Below, piece by piece: positions 57,433-64,000 of a stretch of 64,000 nucleotides of DNA; the first letter of the stretch is position 1, and each line of letters begins with the position of its first letter. The DNA is taken from contig JAFKAC010000058.1 of NCBI GenBank assembly GCA_025766275.1, positions 248,001 to 312,000 on the forward strand. The letters are read 5' to 3'. This stretch comes from Lactarius indigo (taxonomy: Eukaryota > Basidiomycota > Agaricomycetes > Russulales > Russulaceae). The notes beneath the pieces are model-generated. The model saw nothing but the letters and a program-made list of their open reading frames with translations, did no database searches and was not told the DNA's origin. The position numbers and the translations under genes were made by a program.

Positions 57433-59176
57433 ATGTCTGAACACTCTGATTCATCTGCTACTCACTCTGGCCAAGACTCCAGACCAATGCCTCCCACTAA
57501 GGAGGGGTTTGTAATCACACCACAGGATGCAACCATTCTTAGAGGCTATATGGATGACTTTGAGCAGGCTGATACACAGATGAGAAAGAATATTCTGGAG
57601 AAGGCTATGGGGGAACTGTATTGGAGGCAGCCTGCCAACTCTGTGTTTGATAAGAAAGATGCTAGACAGGTATTGATATTCCATGCATGCTTATAAGTCT
57701 ACTGATAGATATGCTTTACAGAAAATCAGAAAGTGGTTCTACAACCACTACTCCCCTCCTCATCGTCAGGTTATCAAGTTCACTCGGAGGTGGTCTGCAA
57801 GGAATGTCTTCTACCATGAGGATAAGGCACACATCACTGTGCTTGCAGAGGAAATGTCCGGAGCTGTGCCTGGAACACAGGAATTCTTAGGTGCACTCCA
57901 GGAGGCAACCACTGAGTTATGGAAGAAGTTACCAATTGAGGAGCAGGAGCGCTTTGTGGAGACTGCTAAAGAATGGTCGGACAATGGCCCTCTGAAGGGC
58001 ATTCAGGCCAAGTAAGTGAAGTCTCACCACTCCATGCATCACACTGACTCACCTTCCAGAATGGCTTCAGCTGCTATCCATGGCCGGATAGTGAGAGACT
58101 TTCAAACCCAACTTTACAGAACATGTGGAGCTCGGTCTATAGTTCTCCTTGCATACCAGAAGGAGGATGGAACTCCACAGGTTTCAATGTATGTTGTTTA
58201 TGTTACATTGCTGGCCGGACACTAACTGTTCTATTCACAGGGATGAGTGGAATGCTGGTGTAGATGAAGGACTTGATTTCGGAGACTTCTGTCCTAACTG
58301 GAGGACCTCTGTGCTCTGGGATAAATGGAAGAAATATAGCAGGCAGTGCTTTGGGCCAGGTTTGGAATGCATTCATCAACATATATGATTATCTCATAAG
58401 TGATACAGACGATGATCAGGGTGCTGAGAAGAACCATGCAAGGACACTCAAGGCCCCTGTCCAAATCACCACTGATGTGACAGGGGAACCAGAAATTCCA
58501 TCCATTGTCAAGGGTGGTGGACATCAAGCCAAGGTGGTTCAAACAGCGCTTAGGGACTATTGTACTGCCCATATTAGTGAGTGGTCTCCACAATATATAT
58601 TGTATTCAGTCACCTATGTGGATATGTGCATTAGGGTTCATCTCTGGCAAGCATAATCTGACCATCCCTTGGGCAAAGCTATCCACAGCTCCTACTGCCT
58701 GGATAGAGGAAGAGTGTTATCCACCTGGATTTCAATGGGCAGACCCATCAAAAATACGATTGGATGATGTCCATGACCTTTTGATCTACTGGAGGCAGCG
58801 GAAGGAAGATGGACTGACTCCCCTCATCTGGAACCCATCATGTGAGCTGCTTGCTGAAGCGGAGAAGACCTCCGAACATCTACCAACTCGGAGACGGTGC
58901 CAGACTCCTTCCACCTCTAATCCAGATGAAGAAGAAGAGGACTTTGCTAGAGACTTGAACAAGATCTCTGATCATCCTAGTCCGGAGTCATCACCGCTAC
59001 AAATACTGCCTTCTCTGCATGCAGTGCAGAAGGGTCCTTCCAAATCCAATACTGAACATCCAGCCAGAGTAGGAGTAGAGTCTACTGAATGTCCAGAGCC
59101 TCCATCTGTCCCACAACACTCCTGTGGGTTTGGCCATTGCTTCCATGTGCAGACTTCCACTCATCTGCTTATATAG
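57433..59176 (+). CDS. KDZ-borne multi-exon gene of unknown function
   Basis: Exons 57433-57669, 57722-58011, 58060-58188, 58241-58359, 58409-58576 and 58635-59176; introns 48-58 bp, all GT-AG, one continuous frame of about 494 aa. Segments: KEGFVITPQDATILRGYMDD, QKIRKWFYNHYSPPHRQV (basic, helical), EEQERFVETAKEWSDNGPLK, DEWNAGVDEGLDFGDFCPNW, ALRDYCTAHIRFISGK and ECYPPGFQWADPSKIRLDD, then an acidic tail. Similar proteins occur in other Agaricomycetes as far as I recall, without known function. The middle resembles a DNA-contacting helical region, but that is inference. The 3' end may extend through further splicing to a RQIKKSDKAK-stop frame at 59483. Confidence 0.65.
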
Positions 59177-59483
59177 CATACCTCCATGGTGCACATGGCA
59201 GTAATGCTCCACCCTCTGAGACGGCACCCACTGAATTGACACAAGACCCAGGTAAGTACTTTCACAAATGCTTTTGATAGTTAGCCATTCTATTCACACT
59301 GGAAGTAATCTAGCCAGAGGACTGTCAACCCATCAAGATACACCAGGCCAGAGGATGGCACTCCTCCAAGTTCACCATGGGAGCACTTTAGCCTCTGCAT
59401 CTGGACATATGTCAGAGGACCAACCACCTCATTCTCACAGTCTGGGCAAGCGGCAGATCAAGAAGTCAGATAAAGCCAAGTAA

Positions 59484-59744
59484 GACTATCTTTCTACATC
59501 TCACACAGCATTCTGACAGTTGTGAAGGAATATGGACACTGGCAGAGGTTCACAGAGGATTGGTCTGGGCTACCTTGAGAGACAGAATTAAACTGTACAC
59601 TCTATAGCTACATATATTGGCTATCTATATCTGAACTGTGGACTGGCTACATAATATCATTTCTAATTTTCTGTCAGACTGTGATTCATATCACTCTTCC
59701 AAGTTGTCCTGCTGATAGATATGGTTGGAGCACACTACTCACAC
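59484..59744. other. Gap before the right array
   Basis: No gene recognised. Confidence 0.35.
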
Positions 59745-60165
59745 ATCCGAGATTAAGTCTCAGATGGTGATCAATGGAACACGTCCGTGATTCTACCTCG
59801 GACAGTAATTAATAGAATACATCCGAGATTCTACTTCGGACAGTGATCAATGAAACACGTCCGAGATTCTACCTCGGACAGTAATAAATGGAACACATCC
59901 GAGATTCTACTTCGGACAGTGATCAATGGAACACGTCCGAGATTCTACTTCGGACATTGATCAATGGAACACGTCCGAGATCATACCTCGGACAGTGATA
60001 AATGGAACACGTCCGAGATTCTACCTCGGACGGTGATCAATGGATTACGTCCGAGATCGTACCTTGGACAGTGATCAATGGAATACGTCCAAGATCGTAC
60101 CTCAGACAGTGATCAATGGAATGTGTCTGAGATTCTACCTCAGACCATGTTTGATAACATCTCTG
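59745..60165. repeat. Right subterminal array, 38-bp units
   Basis: About eleven units: GTCCGAGATT/CTACCTCGGAC plus linker AGTGATCAATGGAACAC, total 38 bp. Same period and palindromic core as the left array, different linker. Confidence 0.85.
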
Positions 60166-60282
60166 TGTTTACCTCTCAGATGTCAAGCACACATTCTATT
60201 TGGTACAGTGTCCGATCATATCTCTCAGATGCGGAAGCCATAAAAAGTTACCATTGCATGATTACTACGGAGCTGTTTGTAA

Positions 60283-60413
60283 ATCTTGTCCGTCCGAACC
60301 GATGTCGGCTGGCCCATGAATCTTGGAAGGAATCTTGGGCGTCGGCCGACGTCGGCTAGCCCATGACATATCTAAGACTCTCACCGTCGGTTGGCCCATG
60401 AATGATGGAAGTC
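60283..60413 (-). repeat. Right terminal inverted repeat of the KDZ element
   Basis: Reverse complement of the left TIR order: GACTTCCATcattCATGGGC, CAACCGACGGTGAGAGTCTT, AGCCGACGTCGGCC and CGGACGGACAAGATTTA. Confidence 0.8.
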
Positions 60414-60430
60414 ACCATCAATCATTATGT

Positions 60431-61621
60431 GCGATCTTTCGTCTTGATAGCCCGTACTATACATCGCTTTCATCATCGGTGTGGCTCATTGCTATTGGGA
60501 TTCGATATGTCTTCTGTCATATTCATTGGTGGTCCTATAATTTGTGGTCCTATTTGTCGGTTAGAATTCTTCCTTGTCATTTTCACCGTCACCACCTCTT
60601 CCATTACAATTTTCGCCGCAGCGCCTTTCAGGCAAACAGGTACCACCATCACAAGTCACTCTTGCAGGGCATGCAGAGGACAACTGAGGAAACTGCTCTG
60701 CTACCCCGATCAGAGATCGACACTCGCATGTTCATGTGGACGTTCGACTGTTTGGATGAAGATCACGAACTGGAGTGCTTCTTTTCCGGCTTACCTGGCA
60801 TCCACAGCTCCAAGGTGGTCAAAGATCCTCTTCCCGGTCTCACTGAAGAGGCCAAAGACAAGCTTTCCAATGCATTGATCGGATTTTTCAACCGCACTTT
60901 CTCATCCGATTTGCTTCCCGGGTCTGTCAAAAACCACCGGGCCACCATCTGCGCGAAAGCCCTTGACCCGCTGCAATTTCCCTATGCATTCTGGCATATC
61001 CTTCGCGGGGTCATTTCTGAGGATCAACATAGCGGACTGCAAACCGCTAGATTTATCTGTGTCATGCGAGGTTGGTGCAGTGGTGGAGACCGAGAAACTG
61101 CATCACTTGGAGAGGCCATGTTCACCTGTCTTATTGCAAGAGCACAACGCCGCGACGACTCTTGGCTTATTTCTGCCCCCAATAAATTGGGAATCCCAGA
61201 AGCTGACCTCCGACGCTACACCACAGACGGCACCTTGTCACTTACAAGCTTGATTCTCATCGCTCGTCACCAATTTAGCCAGTTTGGGAAACGGTTCTTG
61301 CAAGATACCTGGTTCTCAGGAGTTCTAGAGGAAGCTTCGAAATTCAATGTGCAAGCTACATCACCCAATCTGCAGCACGACTTCTGTGCACTCTGGAATC
61401 AAATCGTCCTCAAAGTGCAGAATGACAGCGATCGGCAGATGGTGGCATTGATCCTCAGACCAATTCGGAAGGTATACATCACTCTTCATGAAGGTACTGA
61501 TGCTGCCCCAACACGATTCTCCGCCTCTACCTTTGATTATGACGCCATTCTGTTCGACCCAAGCTCGTATCCACTGTGCAATGCCGTTAGCCATATTCAT
61601 GACCCTGCCTCTACAACCTTA
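60431..61621 (+). pseudogene. DUF6535 copy E, middle part
   Basis: Resumes with IFRLDSPYYTSLSSSVW and continues without a stop through ETALLPRSEIDTRMFMWTFD, DEDHELECFFSGLPG and SYPLCNAVSHIHDPASTT to the MITE. An ATG inside the KDZ TIR (60323) opens the same frame, so a truncated chimeric product is possible. Confidence 0.85.
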
Positions 61622-62472
61622 GAGCCCGTCCGGTGCAAAGTCGCGCCTCGGAAATGGCCGCTCGCGACCTCTGTCTGACGAGTGGGATAAATCGGTCGGC
61701 TCCAGCAATTAAAAAAAAAAGTCGGACCGCCGAACGCACCTCTCGGTCGCAACAGGCAAATAGATTTTTTATTTTTGTAACACGTGAGGTGTGACATTTG
61801 TAAGCGATGCGCTCGTATCAATAGTACAAGACAGGTTCTACCTGCGAATGTCACCCTGAGCAGAAATCTCTCGTTTGCCATAGCGTTGATGGAGGCGAAC
61901 GAGGGGTTCCTGGAAGACGACATTGCCACCGCCGCGGAATGTATGACAGCAGATCCAACATCGCAACGTCCTACACTTCCCTCCTTGCTTCCCTCACCAG
62001 CCGCAAGGCGCACTCGAAGCTCATTCGGAGCACAATGGAGAAGTTCCGCGTTCGCACTTGTGCTTGCGACGACTCTCCTTGATACAACTTCCATACCCAT
62101 ACCATAGCATAAAGATTCTCAAGATGTGTATTGTAGCATAATTGTAGACAAAGCCCGGCTCAAAGCCTTCAAATACACGAATTCTTTGATACAAGAGCTC
62201 AGGCGTTCAGCGATGATATAAGCGTGATTTGTCGTGGAAATTATATAATGTATGGTCACAGTCACATCCCGACCGAGCCATTCGAGCCCGACAACGAAAA
62301 AAAACGGGTCCATACCCGTTTTTTTTTTTGGCAGGGCGGTCGGGCGTGACCTTGCCGCGGTCAGGTGCGACAAACTGCACCGAACGGTCATGTTGCGGGG
62401 ACCAACAAATAAAAAACAAATCTTTTTTTTTGGCTGATGCCGGGCCCGACAAACCGTGCACCGGACGGGCTC
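61622..62472. mobile_element. Non-autonomous DNA transposon with 16-bp TIRs and TTA duplication (851 bp)
   Basis: GAGCCCGTCCGGTGCA (61622-61637) and its exact reverse complement (62457-62472) flanked by TTA (61619-61621; 62473-62475). A 3-bp TTA duplication suits PIF/Harbinger elements. The interior holds short ORFs without a recognised transposase, and a strong A/T-flanked hairpin at 62297-62326. Leaving out the insert restores the DUF6535 frame (ThrThrLeuAlaHis). Confidence 0.88.
62297..62326. repeat. Perfect 13-bp hairpin in the MITE
   Basis: AAAAAAAACGGGT, loop CCAT, ACCCGTTTTTTTT. Confidence 0.75.
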
Positions 62473-62475
62473 TTA

Positions 62476-63270
62476 GCTCACGCTGTCCCGCACGATAATA
62501 ACGCGCCTCTCCCTGCCCCCCTTACCAGTCCTGATGCCCTTTCCTGGTCCATATTCCCACCTCACGTCATCGAAAGCCTCGCAGATATACCACTTGATGA
62601 CTTCCACTCCTGGACCGCTCATCCGACGACCACCGAAAGCCTCTCATTTCTTGCCTCCTCACCAGATCCACCGACTGCCGATGCGTATGTCACCTCTGGT
62701 GGAATAATACCCCGCCCTACTTACGCAACCTTGACATCTGCTCCTCCTCTTTTCACTACCTCGCCACCTGCTGCCGTTACCCTCCAACACAACGCAGACC
62801 TCATGACACCTTCTGATCCACCAAACCACCCTTCGGCTTCTTATCCAATTCTCTACAATACACTTCCTACAGGTTTTCCTCTGTCTTCGCACTTGCCCAT
62901 GGCTCGATCTGACCTCTCGTCTTCTTACACAGAACTCCATCGTTCGAAAATAATCCCTACTATTCCCAGTGCTTCGACAGGGCCCGCCTCTGCATCTGAT
63001 CTGCGTGCCATTGTTGAGGACGACGGCAGCCTGGAGCATGGTCCACGCAATGAAAATGACATTCACGAACCCCCCTCTGCTATTCACGCAATTTACGCAA
63101 ACACTCTGGTCACCCCAGATCCTCCACAGCACTCCCCGTCGGTCGCTGACATGGACCCGACCATTGCGAGCCTATCACCACGTGAACCAAATACTGAGCA
63201 TACAGGAGACCACCCACCACAGCTCTTACATTGCCCGTATGATATAGTTTATCATCCCCCAGTCTCTTAG
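62476..63270 (+). pseudogene. DUF6535 copy E, tail
   Basis: Continues the Ser/Thr/Pro tail; 60-bp third intron 62873-62932 (GTTTTC...TTACACAG). The conserved end Pro-Tyr-Asp-Ile-Val is followed by TAT instead of TAA and runs six residues further to TAG at 63268-63270. Confidence 0.8.
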
Positions 63271-63499
63271 ATGCGAATGTACGATATATTCTTGTTGGAC
63301 TCCCAATATCGTCATTACGGATATTATTCAATATTTTTTCTTTTTCTCATCTTGTATATATGTCGTCCTATTACATGGTACAAATACCGTGGCGAAATGT
63401 GTACGCTTGGTAGAATGGCAAGCCGTGAGCGAGGAGTAATAGCGACCCCCTTGAGTGGGCCGATGAGCGTACCTGGCAGAGACACGTAGCCTATGCTTG

Positions 63500-63860
63500 T
63501 GCAGCGAGGACCGCATCAAGCTTGAAAAGTGCTTCGATGTCGAAGAAGGTCTAATAGGACAAGGCGGTGGCTACCATATCACACAAGCTAACTGTCACCT
63601 GCAATGCGGGGTCTAGCGCACGGACATGTGTGAGCTGGTAGTGGTATGCTGTGTCTCTGACCGGAGAGTAAGGCGGTGAATCGAAGAGGCAGACGATGGG
63701 TATGACTATCCCGCTTTGGAAATGACGTTGACAACGTGCTCCAAGGAAGCGCTCTTCCCTGAAAGCGTAATCATCCTGTCTTTCAGCCACTTCTCGACGT
63801 CGCGGCGGGAGGCCCGGAGCACGGACAACTCGCCATTTGTGCTACATAGCGAGGAGCGCG
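63500..63860 (-). pseudogene. eIF3 subunit M-like relic downstream of copy E
   Basis: Minus frame SRRDVEKWLKDRMITLSGKS (about 63800), then broken frames; nearly identical to 12102-12480, with a short deletion at about 63486 relative to 12078-12095. Confidence 0.45.
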
Positions 63861-64000
63861 TCATTCCGACCAATGACTCATAAACAAAAGACGAAGGACA
63901 GATAGTTGTAGGAGGTGAAAGTGGGTTGGAGAAGCTCGTAAAGCTTTAGTGGACAAGAAACGAGGGCAAGAGGACGGCATAGCGAAAGGTAAACGCAGGC

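Larger units (their letters stand above)
44023..60430. mobile_element. KDZ-type DNA transposon with multi-gene cargo (about 16.4 kb)
   Basis: Long imperfect TIRs (44041-44175 and 60283-60413), subterminal 38-bp arrays at both ends, and a CxC2-KDZ transposase on minus. At least three further spliced genes lie between 54.0 and 59.5 kb. Flanks are DUF6535 copy E exon 3. No clear 8-bp duplication is visible, since the left flank is an LTR fragment and the target lost some bases. Two solo LTRs (46412-47187 and 52277-52902) are nested. Confidence 0.8.

Noticed and set aside
61597..62107. ORFs of 107-167 codons on both strands in the MITE
   Set aside because: No recognisable transposase motifs, and one runs out of the element into DUF6535 sequence.
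1..64000. tRNA and rRNA genes
   Set aside because: No cloverleaf-compatible A- and B-box pairs or rRNA-like stretches noticed on reading; a tRNAscan-type search would settle it.

Overview
The window looks like a gene-poor, transposon-rich stretch of an Agaricomycete (mushroom-forming basidiomycete) nuclear genome. Evidence: 48-61 bp GT-AG introns; a tandem family of multi-pass DUF6535 membrane proteins; Plavaka-type and KDZ-type (Kyakuja/Dileera/Zisupton) transposases; a chromodomain Ty3/gypsy element; and many solo LTRs. No rRNA, tRNA or CRISPR array was recognised.

Layout. Positions 1-21,400 hold an array of DUF6535 units. Three genes are complete at the 5' end (2381, 9089, 16920), one is cut by the window start (1-834), and three are relics (about 7.2, 14.5 and 20.5 kb). 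Each unit has a related upstream block, two introns near the 5' end, a Ser/Thr/Pro-rich tail with a 60-bp third intron, and a conserved C-terminus Tyr-Asp-Ile-Val-stop. Several units sit next to convergent minus-strand relics that read like fragments of eIF3 subunit M (PCI family).

From about 22.2 to 41.2 kb lies a Plavaka-like transposon: a minus-strand transposase gene and a divergent plus-strand partner. It is interrupted by a complete 10,491-bp chromodomain Ty3/gypsy element (23551-34041, TSD GGCGA, coding on minus) and two solo LTRs. The gypsy element carries three extra ORFs (A, B, C) between its 5' LTR and gag. None has an ATG at its 5' end, hairpins lie at the A/B and B/C junctions, and ORF-A is split by a third solo LTR.

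From 43,096 to 63,270 a fifth DUF6535 gene is broken twice: by a roughly 16.4-kb KDZ-type element (about 44.0-60.43 kb) and by an 851-bp non-autonomous DNA transposon with 16-bp TIRs and TTA duplications (61622-62472). The KDZ element has long TIRs, 38-bp subterminal arrays built on GTCCGAG/CTCGGAC at both ends, internal arrays with the same heptamer, the CxC2-KDZ transposase, and at least three further spliced genes. Two solo LTRs have landed inside it.

Decay: differences between the two gypsy LTRs are almost all CpG to TpG/CpA changes. Several in-frame TGA codons in gag, pol and the Plavaka and KDZ transposases stand where the families carry arginine, consistent with CGA to TGA. This points to methylation-linked deamination of repeats. 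Most element genes here are therefore nonfunctional as written, while DUF6535 genes at 2381, 9089 and 16920 keep open, spliceable frames.
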